64,000 bases of DNA from Paracoccus zhejiangensis (GCF_002847445.1 NZ_CP025430.1:1984001-2048000); one strand, 5' to 3'. Counted from the stretch's first letter, positions 17,655-27,144 are shown. Numbers and translations are program-made. Notes: generated by a model from the letters alone, not told the origin.

Positions 17655-17673
17655 GCGGGGGCCCTGCCCCCGC
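17655..17673. terminator. Hairpin between zeta and MATE genes
   Basis: GCGGGGG / CCCCCGC around a 5-base loop, between two convergent genes. No clear T-run on either side, so termination strength is uncertain. Confidence 0.45.
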
Positions 17674-17704
17674 ATCCCGAGAAGATCTGCGTAGGGCTGA
17701 TTCG

Positions 17705-19066
17705 TCAGCCAGCGACAGGTTGGGCGGCCGCCTCGGCCCGCGGATAAAGCCGCGCCATGCTGAGGCCGCGCATTATGTTCAAGACCATCAGCGCCGCCCA
17801 GAGCCCGTGATTTCCGAGAAGCGGCGGCAGCACCAGCAGCGCCACGGCATAGACCGCCACCGATTGCAGCATCGCGATCCGCATCTCGCGCGTCAGGGTG
17901 GCGCCGATGAAAATCCCGTCGAACATCCAGCTGGCAATGCCGATCAGCGGCGCGATGGCGAGCCAGAGCAGGTAATGCCGCGCCTCGGCCCGGACCTCGG
18001 GCGAGGTGGTCAGCAGATCGATGATCGCCGGCCCGCCCAGCAGGAACACCGCGCCCAGCGCCGCCGCCCCCGCAACACCCCATTGCGAGGTCAGGATCGA
18101 GGCCCGCCGCACCCGCGCCGGCTGGCGCGCGCCGACCGCCTGCCCGACAAGGCTCTCGGCGGCAAAGGCAAAGCCGTCCAGCGCATAGGCGGTGATCGAC
18201 AGGAATTGCAGCAGCACCTGATTGGCGGCCAGCGTCACATCCCCCTGCCCCGCGGCCATGAACATGAAGGTGGTGAAGCTGGCCTGCAGGATGACCGAAC
18301 GGATCATGATATCGCCATTCACGCGGGCAAAGCGCGACAGCTTGTCGCGGGCGAACAGCGTGGCGGCATTGCGCGCGGCAGCGATGGCCGCGCGCAGGGC
18401 GTGGCGCGCGAACCAGAGGCCAAGCGCCAGCCCCGACCATTCGGCAATCAGCGTGGCCCAGGCCACCCCCGGCACGCCGAGGCCAAGCCCCAGCACGAAC
18501 CAGATGTCGAGGCCGACATTCAGCCCGTTCTGCAACAGTTGCAGCGCCAGCACCGCGCGGGTCCGCTCAATGGCGATCAGCCAGCCGGTGATGGCGTAAA
18601 GCCCGATGCTGGCCGGCGCACCCCAGATGCGAATCGCCAGGTAGTCGCGGGCCATCGCCTCGACCTCGGGCGTCGCCGGTGCCAGTTGGAAGGCCGCCCA
18701 GAACAGCGGCAGTTGCAGCAGGATCATCGCCAGCCCGGCCCCGCCGGCAATGACCAGCGCCCGCAAAAGGTGCGCACCGACCTCGGCCCCGTCGCCGGCG
18801 CCGTGGCTTTGTGCCACCAGCCCCGAGGTGCCCATGCGCAGGAAGCCGAAGACCCAGTAGATCGAGGTCAGCACCACCGCGCCGATGCCGACCGCCCCGA
18901 TGGGCGCGGCCTGACCCAGTTGGCCGACCACGCCGGTATCGACCAGCCCCAGCAGCGGCACGGTCGCATTCGACAGCACGATCGGCAACGCGATCGCCAG
19001 CACCCGGCGATTGGTCAGTGGTGCCCCTTCGACCGGCACCGCCCCTTGCGGGACGGGTTCAACCAT
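17705..19066 (-). CDS. MATE family efflux transporter (DinF-like)
   Basis: Multidrug and toxin extrusion exporter of 453 residues with about 12 membrane helices. The repeated half motif is visible: NRRVLAIALPIVLSNATVPLLG, GLVDTGVVGQLG, then in the second half LQASFTTFMFMAAGQGD and YALDGFAFAAESLVGQAVGA. These are DinF/NorM-type features. I chose ATG at 19066, which overlaps the thioesterase stop by 8 bases; the longer frame adds only an unlikely tail. The substrate is unknown. It is probably co-transcribed with the two thioesterases upstream. Confidence 0.9.
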   Translation of the reverse strand: MVEPVPQGAVPVEGAPLTNRRVLAIALPIVLSNATVPLLGLVDTGVVGQLGQAAPIGAVGIGAVVLTSIYWVFGFLRMGTSGLVAQSHGAGDGAEVGAHLLRALVIAGGAGLAMILLQLPLFWAAFQLAPATPEVEAMARDYLAIRIWGAPASIGLYAITGWLIAIERTRAVLALQLLQNGLNVGLDIWFVLGLGLGVPGVAWATLIAEWSGLALGLWFARHALRAAIAAARNAATLFARDKLSRFARVNGDIMIRSVILQASFTTFMFMAAGQGDVTLAANQVLLQFLSITAYALDGFAFAAESLVGQAVGARQPARVRRASILTSQWGVAGAAALGAVFLLGGPAIIDLLTTSPEVRAEARHYLLWLAIAPLIGIASWMFDGIFIGATLTREMRIAMLQSVAVYAVALLVLPPLLGNHGLWAALMVLNIMRGLSMARLYPRAEAAAQPVAG

Positions 19067-19562
19067 TCTTCGGCATGACGAAATGCCCGGTAGCCTGCGC
19101 GATCGGGCGGCTGCGGTCATCCTGCCAGGCCTCGACCTGCACGCTGGCATAACGCCGGCCCGACCGCACCACCCGCGCCCGTGCATAGGCATCACGCGGC
19201 AGGCCCGAGCGCAGGTAGTCGACGGTCATGTCCACGGTCTTCGGCAGGCGCGGCATGCTGCTCGGATCGGCCGGATCGGGGGTCAGCCGGCCTTCCTCCA
19301 CATCGGCCCAGGAGGCGGTCCATGACAGCTCGATGATGGCGGCGATTTCCAGAAAGGCCGCCGTGGCCCCGCCATGCAGCGCCGGCAGCATCGGGTTGCC
19401 GATCAGCTTCTCGTCAAAGGGCAGCACCGCCGTCAGTTCGTTGCCGCGGCGGTCGAAATGGATGCCCAGCCAGCGGATGAACGGCACGCCTGCGACCAGC
19501 GCCTGCAGGGCCGCATCGCGGCGGCTCTTGATCTGCGACAGGGGTTCGTTGCGGTCAGCCAT
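19059..19562 (-). CDS. PaaI-type acyl-CoA thioesterase (hotdog fold)
   Basis: 167-residue hotdog-fold thioesterase. GNPMLPALHGGATAAFLEIAA is the conserved substrate-entry helix (HGG), followed by SMPRLPKTVDMTVDYLRSG, the typical strand pair of the PaaI family. It overlaps the next thioesterase gene (19555-20001) by 8 bases and the MATE gene by 8 bases. Likely hydrolyses acyl- or aryl-CoA thioesters; the specific substrate is not visible. Confidence 0.85.
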   Translation of the reverse strand: MADRNEPLSQIKSRRDAALQALVAGVPFIRWLGIHFDRRGNELTAVLPFDEKLIGNPMLPALHGGATAAFLEIAAIIELSWTASWADVEEGRLTPDPADPSSMPRLPKTVDMTVDYLRSGLPRDAYARARVVRSGRRYASVQVEAWQDDRSRPIAQATGHFVMPKNG

Positions 19563-20001
19563 GGCGCGGCGCCTCGATGGTGAAGGCGCCAGTGGCGCTG
19601 GCCACCGGGTTCTCGCTGTCCTCGTCGGTGGTCACCGCCCGCACGAAGGCGACCGAGCGGGTGATGTGATAGCATTCGGCCCGCGCACTCAGCCGCTGGC
19701 CGGGTTTCGCCGCGCGCATGTAGTCGATGCGCAGGTCCAGCGTCGCCGTGCTCGAGCGGACGGACGGATGGCTCAGCACCGCCGCGCCGCAGCAGGTATC
19801 CATCAGCGCCGAGACCACACCGCCATGAATCACGCCGCTGTGTGGGTCACCGACAAGGTGATCGGCAAACGGCATCGACACCACCGCCACGCCCTCGCCC
19901 AGCTCGTCGATCCGCATCCCGAGCGCCCTTGCATAGGGCAGCGCGGTTATGAATTGCTGCGCCCGATCGATTTTCACCGGGCCGTCTGTCGCGTCCGTCA
20001 T
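19555..20001 (-). CDS. PaaI-type acyl-CoA thioesterase (hotdog fold), paralogue
   Basis: 148-residue hotdog thioesterase with HSGVIHGGVVSALMDTCCGAA (HGG and the catalytic-helix Asp) and the strand TATLDLRIDYMRAAKPG. It is related to the neighbouring gene and the two may form a heteromer or act on different chain lengths. I chose ATG at 20001 (GGTAAGGC upstream) over a GTG at 20022. Divergent from the MerR gene at 20138. Confidence 0.85.
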   Translation of the reverse strand: MTDATDGPVKIDRAQQFITALPYARALGMRIDELGEGVAVVSMPFADHLVGDPHSGVIHGGVVSALMDTCCGAAVLSHPSVRSSTATLDLRIDYMRAAKPGQRLSARAECYHITRSVAFVRAVTTDEDSENPVASATGAFTIEAPRHG

Positions 20002-20137
20002 TGCCTTACCATCCAGATTCACCGGCTTTCGCCTTGCGGTCCCTTCATACCATCGACAAGTCTATGCAATCTATGCGGTGGTTGTGATATGAGAGACAAG
20101 TACTTAGTCTTGCGATGTAAGCGTGCGGAGGACCGGG

Positions 20138-20518
20138 ATGCCAGACAATCAGCTTGTCAGTTTCAAGGAAATGTGCGCGCGATTTGAAGTAACGCCACGC
20201 ACCCTGCGCTATTACGAATATATTGAACTGCTGAGCCCCAACAAGGTTGGCCGCGCCCGCTTTTACGGACCCCGGGAAATCGCCCGGATGACCCTGATCC
20301 TGCGCGGGCGGCGCTTTGGCTTCTCGCTCGAGGAAATCCGGCAATGGCTGCTGATGTACGAGCAAGCGGGCAACCGCGATCAGCTGCAATACTGGATTCG
20401 CCGGGCGGACGAACAGCTTGACGCGCTGAACGAGCAGATCCTGGAGCTTGAAGTGGCGCGCACCGACCTCAAGCAGCTCCGCGACGAATCCGCGCAGGAG
20501 CTGAGCAAACTCGGCTGA
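20138..20518 (+). CDS. MerR-family regulator (beta-oxidation locus, first copy)
   Basis: 126-residue regulator. The N-terminal winged helix-turn-helix is VSFKEMCARFEVTPRTLRYY with EYIELLSPNKVG, the wing FYGPREIARMTLILRGRRFG, and then a coiled coil (residues about 80-120). No metal-binding Cys pair is present, so it resembles the metabolite-linked or LiuR-like MerR group. ATG at 20138 follows GGAGG; a GTG 15 bases upstream is less likely. It is a paralogue of the next gene. Confidence 0.88.
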   Translation: MPDNQLVSFKEMCARFEVTPRTLRYYEYIELLSPNKVGRARFYGPREIARMTLILRGRRFGFSLEEIRQWLLMYEQAGNRDQLQYWIRRADEQLDALNEQILELEVARTDLKQLRDESAQELSKLG

Positions 20519-20567
20519 GCCGGCCCCCGGCGTCGCCCTTTCGATCGCCGAAAGTCGTGACGCCGCG

Positions 20568-20587
20568 TTACGCTTACGCGAACGTAA
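20568..20587. promoter_or_regulatory. LiuR-like operator overlapping the -35 of the second merR gene
   Basis: TTACGCTTACGCGAACGTAA is an imperfect inverted repeat (14 of 20 positions symmetric). It resembles the LiuR-type operator core, TTACG-TTACG-AACGTAA. It overlaps a -35-like TTACGC (20574-20579), 17 bases from a -10-like TATAGC (20597-20602). Regulator binding is inferred. Confidence 0.5.
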
Positions 20588-20642
20588 ACTTTGGTCTATA
20601 GCGGGGTTCAGAGGAGCCGCAGCCCGCGAAAGGCCGCCACAC

Positions 20643-21044
20643 ATGCCAGACTCATTGATGACGATCCGCCAGATGTGCGACGCGTTCGATGTGACGCCGC
20701 GCACCCTGCGCTTCTACGAGGCGCGAGAGCTGATCTTCCCCGAACGCCGCGGGCAACACCGCCTGTATGACCGGCGCGACCGCGCCCGGCTGACGCTGAT
20801 CCTGCGCGGCAAGCGCTTTGGCTTCAGCCTCGAGCAGATCCGCCAGCTGCTGGAACTTTACGAACCCGGGCCGAATAACCGGGCGCAGATCGAAGCCACG
20901 ATTTCCGCCTCGCGCGAAAGACTGACCGACATGGAACGGCAATATGCCGAACTGCGCGGCGCGATCGAGGAACTGAAAGACCAATTGATCGAATCCGAAC
21001 GGCGCCTTGCCGCCATCACGGCTGATGACGAGACAACAGGATAA
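20643..21044 (+). CDS. MerR-family regulator (LiuR-like, second copy)
   Basis: 133-residue MerR protein with helix-turn-helix [20 protein letters not shown], wing [20 protein letters not shown] and the signature [18 protein letters not shown], then a coiled coil to the C-terminus. It shares most of these with the preceding gene (both have [18 protein letters not shown]). It ends 4 bases before the acyl-CoA dehydrogenase start, so it is in the same transcript and is the likelier direct regulator of the locus. Confidence 0.9.
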   Translation: MPDSLMTIRQMCDAFDVTPRTLRFYEARELIFPERRGQHRLYDRRDRARLTLILRGKRFGFSLEQIRQLLELYEPGPNNRAQIEATISASRERLTDMERQYAELRGAIEELKDQLIESERRLAAITADDETTG

Positions 21045-21048
21045 CACC

Positions 21049-22824
21049 ATGCCCATCTACAACGCCCCTACCCGCGACATGCAGTTCATCCTTCACGACG
21101 TGCTGAACGTGTCGCAATCCGGCCTGCCCGGCCATGACGAGCTGGATCGCGACTTTACCGACGCTATCCTGGAAGCCGCCGGCAAGCTGGCCGAGGAAGT
21201 GCTGGCGCCGCTGAACACGGTGGGCGACCAGCAGGGCTGCGTACTGGAGAACGGCGTGGTCCGCACGCCGAAGGGCTTTTCGGAAGCCTTCGAGCAGATG
21301 AAGGAAGGCGGCTGGACCGCGCTCGACTGCGACCCGGAATATGGCGGTCAGGGCATGCCCTACCTGCTGGGTGTCGCCACGGGCGAGCTGTTCGTCTCGG
21401 CCAACATGGCGTTCAACATGTACCAGGGCCTGACCCACGGCGCCTATTCGGCGATCCATGCCCATGGCACCGACGCGCAGAAGCAGACCTATCTGCCGAA
21501 GATGGTCAGCTGCGAATGGACCGGCACCATGAACCTGACCGAGCCACATGCCGGCACCGATCTGGGCATGCTGCGCACCAAGGCCGAACCGCAGGCGGAT
21601 GGCAGCTACCTGATCACCGGGCAGAAGATCTTCATCTCGGCGGGCGACCATGACATGTCCGAGAACGTCATCCACCTGGTGCTGGCCAAGGCCCCGGGCG
21701 GTGGCGAAAGCACCAAGGGCATCTCGCTGTTCATCGTGCCGAAATTCCTGGTGAACGAGGATGGTTCGCTTGGCGAGCGCAACGCGGTCAGCGTCGGCAA
21801 TATCGAAGAAAAGATGGGCATCCACGGCAACTCGACCTGCGTCATGAACTATGACGGGGCCAAGGGCTGGCTCCTTGGTGATCTGCACAAGGGCATGCGC
21901 GCCATGTTCACCATGATGAACGAGGCCCGCGTCGGCGTCGGCCTGCAGGGCTACGCCGTGGCGGTGCCCGCCTACCAGAACGCCGTCGCCTATGCCAAGG
22001 ACCGCCTGCAGGGCCGCGCCGTCACCGGTGACGCCAATCCCAAGGGCCCGGCCGATCCGCTGATCGTGCATCCCGATATCCGCCGCTCGCTGATGGATCA
22101 GAAAAGCTTTCTTGAAGGCGCGCGGATGATGACGTTCTGGGGCGCCCACATGATCGACCGCGCCCATTCGGGCGATGCCGCAGCCGAGGGCATGATCTCG
22201 CTGCTGACCCCGGTGCTGAAAGGCTTCCTGACCGACAAGGGCTTTGACACCGCGGTCATGGCGCAGCAAGTCTTCGGCGGTCACGGCTATATCGAGGAAC
22301 ATGGCATGAGCCAGTTCGTCCGCGACGCCCGGATCACCATGATCTACGAAGGCGCCAATGGCGTGCAGGCGCTGGACCTGGTGGGCCGCAAGCTGGCAGC
22401 CGATGGCGGCAAGCCGGTCATGGCCTTCTTCGAGATGGTCAAGGGCTTCTGCAAGGAACATGGCGCCAACGAGAAGCTGGCCGCCGATTTCATAGAACCG
22501 CTGAAGGCCGCCTCGAAGGATCTGCAGACTGCCGGCATGTTCTTCATGCAGAACGGCATGAAGAACCCGAACGCGGCGCTGTCGGGCAGCTATGACTTCA
22601 TGCATCTCTTCGGCCAGACCGTGATGGGCCTGATGTGGGCGCAGATGGCGGTTGCGGCTCAGGCCAAGCTGGATGCCGGCGAAGGCGATGCCCAGTTCCT
22701 GAACACCAAGCTGGCCACCGGTCGCTATTTCATGAAGCGCCAGCTGCCGATCACCGCCACCCACCTGGCGCGCATCCAGTCGGGCGCCGAGCCGGTCATG
22801 GCGCTGGACGCCGAGCAGTTCTGA
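21049..22824 (+). CDS. Acyl-CoA dehydrogenase (long ~590-residue FadE/DmdC-like type)
   Basis: FAD-dependent enzyme that introduces the 2,3-double bond into acyl-CoA, 591 residues, the length of the DmdC/FadE5-like group rather than the 380-residue short-chain type. Motifs include [20 protein letters not shown] (flavin/substrate), [10 protein letters not shown], and near the C-terminal half [35 protein letters not shown], in parts, with the catalytic-region Glu in YEGANG. A C-terminal extra domain follows. It opens the beta-oxidation genes and is translationally close to merR (4-base gap). Confidence 0.92.
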   Translation: MPIYNAPTRDMQFILHDVLNVSQSGLPGHDELDRDFTDAILEAAGKLAEEVLAPLNTVGDQQGCVLENGVVRTPKGFSEAFEQMKEGGWTALDCDPEYGGQGMPYLLGVATGELFVSANMAFNMYQGLTHGAYSAIHAHGTDAQKQTYLPKMVSCEWTGTMNLTEPHAGTDLGMLRTKAEPQADGSYLITGQKIFISAGDHDMSENVIHLVLAKAPGGGESTKGISLFIVPKFLVNEDGSLGERNAVSVGNIEEKMGIHGNSTCVMNYDGAKGWLLGDLHKGMRAMFTMMNEARVGVGLQGYAVAVPAYQNAVAYAKDRLQGRAVTGDANPKGPADPLIVHPDIRRSLMDQKSFLEGARMMTFWGAHMIDRAHSGDAAAEGMISLLTPVLKGFLTDKGFDTAVMAQQVFGGHGYIEEHGMSQFVRDARITMIYEGANGVQALDLVGRKLAADGGKPVMAFFEMVKGFCKEHGANEKLAADFIEPLKAASKDLQTAGMFFMQNGMKNPNAALSGSYDFMHLFGQTVMGLMWAQMAVAAQAKLDAGEGDAQFLNTKLATGRYFMKRQLPITATHLARIQSGAEPVMALDAEQF

Positions 22825-22830
22825 TCCCTC

Positions 22831-23041
22831 ATCCCCGGCGGAGTGCCGTGTGCCGCCGCCGGGGATATTTGAGTGAGAAAGAAGGGCCGCCCCGGCCCGC
22901 GCGTTACCGGCGGGCGGTGAAAACCGGGGCTTTCTCCTTCAGCGGTCATCGGCTTCCCAGCCTCGACCGCGAGGCCGAGACGAGGGAAGAAGGGTTGCGG
23001 GACGGTTAATCCGCCCTTTCTTCTTCAGGAAAATATCCCGC
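22831..23041. repeat. Inverted pair of GGGATATTT intergenic elements with hairpin
   Basis: After the dehydrogenase stop, ATCCCCGGCGG (22831-22841) pairs with CCGCCGGGGAT (22856-22866), and the 3' arm runs into GGGGATATTTGAGTGAGAA. A second copy lies in the opposite orientation at 23013-23041; its minus strand reads CGGGATATTTTCCTGAAGAA. Elements of this form recur at gene ends in Rhodobacteraceae. No gene is supported in 22825-23089. Confidence 0.6.
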
Positions 23042-23089
23042 GGGAGTGCGGGGACCGCGCAGGCCCCCGCTGTCGAGGAGGAACCGCAG

Positions 23090-23716
23090 ATGACCGCGAC
23101 ACTCTGGTGCTTTGGCGAAAGCGGCAATGCCTACAAGGCAGCGCTGACCATGGAACTGGCCGGTTACGACTGGCAGCCGGTCTATGTCGATTTCTTCGGC
23201 GGCGAATCCCGCAGCCCGGCCTTCCGCGCCCTCAACGAGATGGGCGAGGTGCCGGTCTTCCGCGAGGATGACCTGACCCTGACCCAGTCGGCGGTGATCC
23301 AGTTGCACATCGCCGAGAAGACCGGGAAATTCCTCGGCACCGACCGCAACGAGACCCTGCGCTGGCTGATGTTCGACAATCACAAGCTGTCGGGCGTGGC
23401 GGGTTCGACCCGTTTCCTGATGAATTTCCTGCCCGAGGACAAGCGCCCGGCCGAGGTCATCGCCTTCCAGCAGGGCCGGCTGAAAAGCACCTACAAGATC
23501 CTGAACGACCACCTGTCGCGCAGCACCTGGGTTGCGGGCACGGATCCCAGCATCGCCGACTTCGCCTGCTGCGGCTATCTCTATTACCCCGAGCCTTTCG
23601 GTTTCGACCGTGCCGACTGGCCCCATATCAACCGCTGGCTGGACGCGATCGCCGCCCTGCCCGGCTGGAAACACCCCTATGATCTGATGCCCGGCAATCC
23701 CTCCGACCGGGCCTAA
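23090..23716 (+). CDS. Glutathione S-transferase family protein
   Basis: 208-residue cytosolic GST-like protein. The N-terminal thioredoxin-like domain (TLWCFGESGNAYKAALTMEL, with GEVPVF and the TQSAVIQLHIAEK glutathione-binding stretch containing the QSA motif) is followed by the helical domain with WVAGTDPSIADFACCGYLYY, where SIAD is the conserved N-capping motif. It sits between acyl-CoA dehydrogenase and thiolase, 10 bases before the latter. A role in handling reactive or aryl-CoA intermediates is possible but not shown. Confidence 0.88.
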   Translation: MTATLWCFGESGNAYKAALTMELAGYDWQPVYVDFFGGESRSPAFRALNEMGEVPVFREDDLTLTQSAVIQLHIAEKTGKFLGTDRNETLRWLMFDNHKLSGVAGSTRFLMNFLPEDKRPAEVIAFQQGRLKSTYKILNDHLSRSTWVAGTDPSIADFACCGYLYYPEPFGFDRADWPHINRWLDAIAALPGWKHPYDLMPGNPSDRA

Positions 23717-23726
23717 AGGAGGACCA

Positions 23727-24938
23727 ATGACCGAAGCCTTTATCTATGACGCCGTCCGCACCCCGCGCGGCAAGGGCCGCGCCGATGGCAGCCTGCACGA
23801 AGTCACCTCGCTGGCGCTGTCCGCCCGCCTCCTGAATGCCGTGAAGGACCGCAACAACCTGGAAGGTCACGCGGTTGAGGACGTCATCTGGGGCAATGTC
23901 ACCCAGGTCAAGGAACAGGGCGCCTGCCTTGCCCGCTCGGCCGTGCTGGCCTCGAACCTCGATGAATCGATCCCGGGTCTGGCGATCAACCGTTTCTGCG
24001 CGTCCGGCATGGAGGCGGTGAACCTGGCCGCCAACCAGGTCAAGGGCGGGGCCGGTCAGGCCTATATCGCCGGCGGCGTGGAAATGATGAGCCGCGTGCC
24101 GATGGGCAGCGACGGCGCCGCCATTGCCGTTGACCCGACGCTGACCTTTGGCACCTATTTCGTGCCGCAGGGCATCAGCGCCGACATCATCGCCACCGAA
24201 TACGGTTTCTCCCGCGAAGAGGCCGATGCGCTGGCGGTTGAATCGCAGCGCCGCGCCGCCGAGGCCTGGGCCGACAACCGTTTTGCCCGCTCGATCGTGC
24301 CGGTTCTGGACCAGAACGGCCTGACCATCCTGGACCGCGACGAATACATGCGCCCCGGCACCACGGTCGAGGACCTGGGCAAGCTGAAGGCCAGCTTCAA
24401 GGACATGGGCGAGGTGATGCCCGGTTTCGACAAGGTGGCGATGCTGAAATACCCCCATCTCGACCGCATCAACCACATCCACCATGCCGGCAACAGCTCG
24501 GGCATCGTCGATGGCGCCGGCGCCGTGCTGATCGGCAACGAGGAATTCGGCAAGGCCTATGGGCTGAAGCCCCGCGCCCGCATCCGCGCCACCGCCAAGA
24601 TCGGCACCGATCCCACGATCATGCTGACCGGCCCGGTGCCGGTGACCGAGAAGATCCTGCGTGACAGCGGCATGTCCATCAAGGACATCGACCTCTTCGA
24701 AGTGAACGAGGCCTTCGCCTCGGTCGTCCTGCGCTTCATGCAGGCCTTCCAGGTCGATCCGGCGCTGGTCAACGTCAATGGCGGCTCGATCGCCATGGGT
24801 CACCCGCTGGGGGCGACCGGCGCGATCATCATCGGCACGCTGCTGGACGAGCTGGACCGTCAGGACAAGAACGTCGGCCTCGCCACGCTCTGCATCGCGT
24901 CCGGCATGGGCGCGGCCACCATCATCGAACGCGTGTAA
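23727..24938 (+). CDS. Acetyl-CoA acyltransferase (3-ketoacyl-CoA thiolase, FadA/FadI-like)
   Basis: Last step of beta-oxidation, thiolytic cleavage of 3-ketoacyl-CoA, 403 residues. Nucleophilic Cys is residue 91 in NRFCASGMEA; NVNGGSIAMGHPLGATGA carries the catalytic His near 356, and CIASGMGAATIIERV the second Cys near 390. Start follows AAAGGAGG. It is 15 bases from the multifunctional beta-oxidation gene, giving the thiolase/FadB-like pair of a trifunctional complex. Confidence 0.95.
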   Translation: MTEAFIYDAVRTPRGKGRADGSLHEVTSLALSARLLNAVKDRNNLEGHAVEDVIWGNVTQVKEQGACLARSAVLASNLDESIPGLAINRFCASGMEAVNLAANQVKGGAGQAYIAGGVEMMSRVPMGSDGAAIAVDPTLTFGTYFVPQGISADIIATEYGFSREEADALAVESQRRAAEAWADNRFARSIVPVLDQNGLTILDRDEYMRPGTTVEDLGKLKASFKDMGEVMPGFDKVAMLKYPHLDRINHIHHAGNSSGIVDGAGAVLIGNEEFGKAYGLKPRARIRATAKIGTDPTIMLTGPVPVTEKILRDSGMSIKDIDLFEVNEAFASVVLRFMQAFQVDPALVNVNGGSIAMGHPLGATGAIIIGTLLDELDRQDKNVGLATLCIASGMGAATIIERV

Positions 24939-24953
24939 GGGGAGGTTTCCGAC

Positions 24954-27140
24954 ATGACCGATTTCACCATGACCAAGGACGCCGACGGCGTCGCCCTGAT
25001 CACCTGGGACGTTCCCAACAAGTCGATGAACGTGCTGAGCCTTGACGGCGCGGCCACGCTGAACGGCCTCATCGATGACGCTCTGGCCGATGCGGCCGTG
25101 AAGGGCATCGTCATCACCTCGGGCAAGAAGGACTTTGCCGGCGGCATGGACCTGAACGTCATCGCCGGGATGAAGCTTAACGGCGGCGCGCAGGGCGTGT
25201 TCGACGGCGTGATGACCCTGCATCACCTGCTGCGCAAGATCGAGCGCGCCGGCATGGATGCCAAAACCCTGAAGGGCGGCAAGCCGATCGCGAGCGCCCT
25301 GCCCGGCACCGCGCTGGGGATCGGGCTGGAGCTGCCGCTCTCGACCCATCGCATCTTCGCGGCGAACAACCCCAAGGCCAAGATCGGCCTGCCCGAGATC
25401 CTGGTTGGCATCTTCCCCGGCGCCGGCGGCACCACCCGCCTGTCGCGCAAGCTGGGCGCGATGGCGGCGGCCCCCTTCCTGCTGGAAGGCAAGATGTCCG
25501 ACCCGGCCAAGGCCAAGGCTGCAGGGCTGATCGACGAGGTCGTCGATGATCCGGTTGCCGCTGCGCGCGACTGGGTGCTGAAGGCCACTGACGCCGAAAT
25601 CGTCAAACCCTGGGATGCCAAGGGCTACAAGATGCCGGGCGGCGACCCCTACAGCGCGCCAGGCTTCCCGACCTTCGTCGGCGCCAGCGCGATGGTGCAT
25701 GGCAAGACCATGGGTGTCTATCCGGCGGCCAAGGCGCTGCTGTCGGCGGTCTATGAAGGCGCGATGGTGCCCTTCGATCAGGCGCTGAAGATCGAGGCGC
25801 GCTGGTTCACCAATGTGCTGATGAACCCCTCCTCGACCGCGATGATCCGCAGCCTGTTCATCAACAAGGAAGCCTTGGAGAAGGGCGCGAACCGTCCCGA
25901 AGCGCCGGACCAGTCGGTGAAGAAGGTCGGCATCCTTGGCGCCGGCATGATGGGCGCGGGCATTGCCTATGTCTCGGCCATGGCCGGCATTCAGGTCGTG
26001 CTGATCGACGCCAAGCAAGAGTCGGCCGACAAGGGCAAGGCCTATTCGGAAGGTCTGCTGGACAAGGCGATCAGCCGCAAGAAGTCGACCGAGGAGAAGA
26101 AGGCCGAAGTTCTGGCCCGCATCACCGCGACCACCGATTATGCCGCGCTGGACGGCTGCGACCTGATCGTGGAAGCCGTGTTCGAGGACGTGGCCGTGAA
26201 GGCCGAGGTGACCAAGAAGACCGAGGCGGTGATCCCCGCCGACGCGATCTTCGCCACCAACACCTCGACCCTGCCGATCAGCGAGTTGGCGAAGGCCAGC
26301 AGCCGTCCGGACCAGTTCATCGGCATCCACTTCTTCTCGCCGGTCGACAAGATGCTGCTGGTCGAGATCATCAAGGGCAAGCAAACCGGCCCGCGCGCCG
26401 TCGCCAAGGCGTTGGATTTCGTCCGCCAGATCAAGAAGACCCCGATCGTCGTCAACGACGCCCGCTTCTTCTATGCCAACCGCTGCATCATCCCCTATAT
26501 CAACGAAGGCATCCGCATGGTCGGCGAGGGCGTCAGCCCGACCCTGATCGAGAATGCCGCCAAGCTGATGGGGATGCCGCTCGGTCCGCTGCAACTGGTC
26601 GACGAAACCTCGATCGATCTGGGCGTGAAGATCGCCAAGGCGACCCGCGCGGCGATGGGCGATGCCTATCCCGATGGCGCGGTCGATGAGGTGCTGTTCA
26701 AGCTCTACGATCAGGGCCGTCTGGGTCGGAAGTCGAACTCGGGCTTCTATGACTATGACGAGAAGGGCAAGCGCGGTGACTTCTGGTCCGGCCTCGCCAC
26801 CGAATGGCCGGTCTCGGACGAGCAGCCCGAACTGACCGACGTTCAGCATCGCCTGATGTTCGCGCAGTCGCTGGAGGCCGTCCGGGCGCTGGAAGAGGGC
26901 GTGCTGGAAGACATCCGCGAAGGCGATGTCGGCGCCATCCTCGGCTGGGGCTTTGCGCCCTGGTCGGGCGGCCCGTTCAGCTGGCTCGACATGCTGGGCG
27001 CAACCCGCGCGGTTGAGATCTGCGACCGTCTGACTGCCGCCCATGGCGATCGCTTCAAGACGCCCGCCCTGCTGCGCGACATGGCCGCCAAGGGCGAAAG
27101 CTTCTACGGCCGCTTCGGCCAGCAGAAGAAAGCGGCCTGA
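24954..27140 (+). CDS. Multifunctional 3-hydroxyacyl-CoA dehydrogenase / enoyl-CoA hydratase (FadB/FadJ-like)
   Basis: 728-residue two-part enzyme carrying out hydration and NAD-dependent oxidation. The N-terminal crotonase domain has KKDFAGGMDLNVIAGMK (oxyanion-type) and GLPEILVGIFPGAGGTTRLS with the catalytic Glu pair region. The central Rossmann domain begins near residue 326 with GILGAGMMGAGIA, followed by NTSTLPISELA and GIHFFSPVDKMLLVEII, the hydroxyacyl dehydrogenase signature. The C-terminal domain repeats the 3HCDH fold. Ends at an intrinsic terminator. Confidence 0.95.
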   Translation: MTDFTMTKDADGVALITWDVPNKSMNVLSLDGAATLNGLIDDALADAAVKGIVITSGKKDFAGGMDLNVIAGMKLNGGAQGVFDGVMTLHHLLRKIERAGMDAKTLKGGKPIASALPGTALGIGLELPLSTHRIFAANNPKAKIGLPEILVGIFPGAGGTTRLSRKLGAMAAAPFLLEGKMSDPAKAKAAGLIDEVVDDPVAAARDWVLKATDAEIVKPWDAKGYKMPGGDPYSAPGFPTFVGASAMVHGKTMGVYPAAKALLSAVYEGAMVPFDQALKIEARWFTNVLMNPSSTAMIRSLFINKEALEKGANRPEAPDQSVKKVGILGAGMMGAGIAYVSAMAGIQVVLIDAKQESADKGKAYSEGLLDKAISRKKSTEEKKAEVLARITATTDYAALDGCDLIVEAVFEDVAVKAEVTKKTEAVIPADAIFATNTSTLPISELAKASSRPDQFIGIHFFSPVDKMLLVEIIKGKQTGPRAVAKALDFVRQIKKTPIVVNDARFFYANRCIIPYINEGIRMVGEGVSPTLIENAAKLMGMPLGPLQLVDETSIDLGVKIAKATRAAMGDAYPDGAVDEVLFKLYDQGRLGRKSNSGFYDYDEKGKRGDFWSGLATEWPVSDEQPELTDVQHRLMFAQSLEAVRALEEGVLEDIREGDVGAILGWGFAPWSGGPFSWLDMLGATRAVEICDRLTAAHGDRFKTPALLRDMAAKGESFYGRFGQQKKAA

Positions 27141-27144
27141 TCCC

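Noticed and set aside
21016..22764. Open minus-strand frame opposite the acyl-CoA dehydrogenase
   Set aside because: It mirrors a full-length enzyme with all motifs and has no domain of its own.
23628..27044. Long open minus-strand frame of over 1100 codons opposite GST, thiolase and FadB
   Set aside because: It is antisense to three clear beta-oxidation genes, has low-complexity Arg/Gly/His content and no domain. High G+C makes such shadows common.
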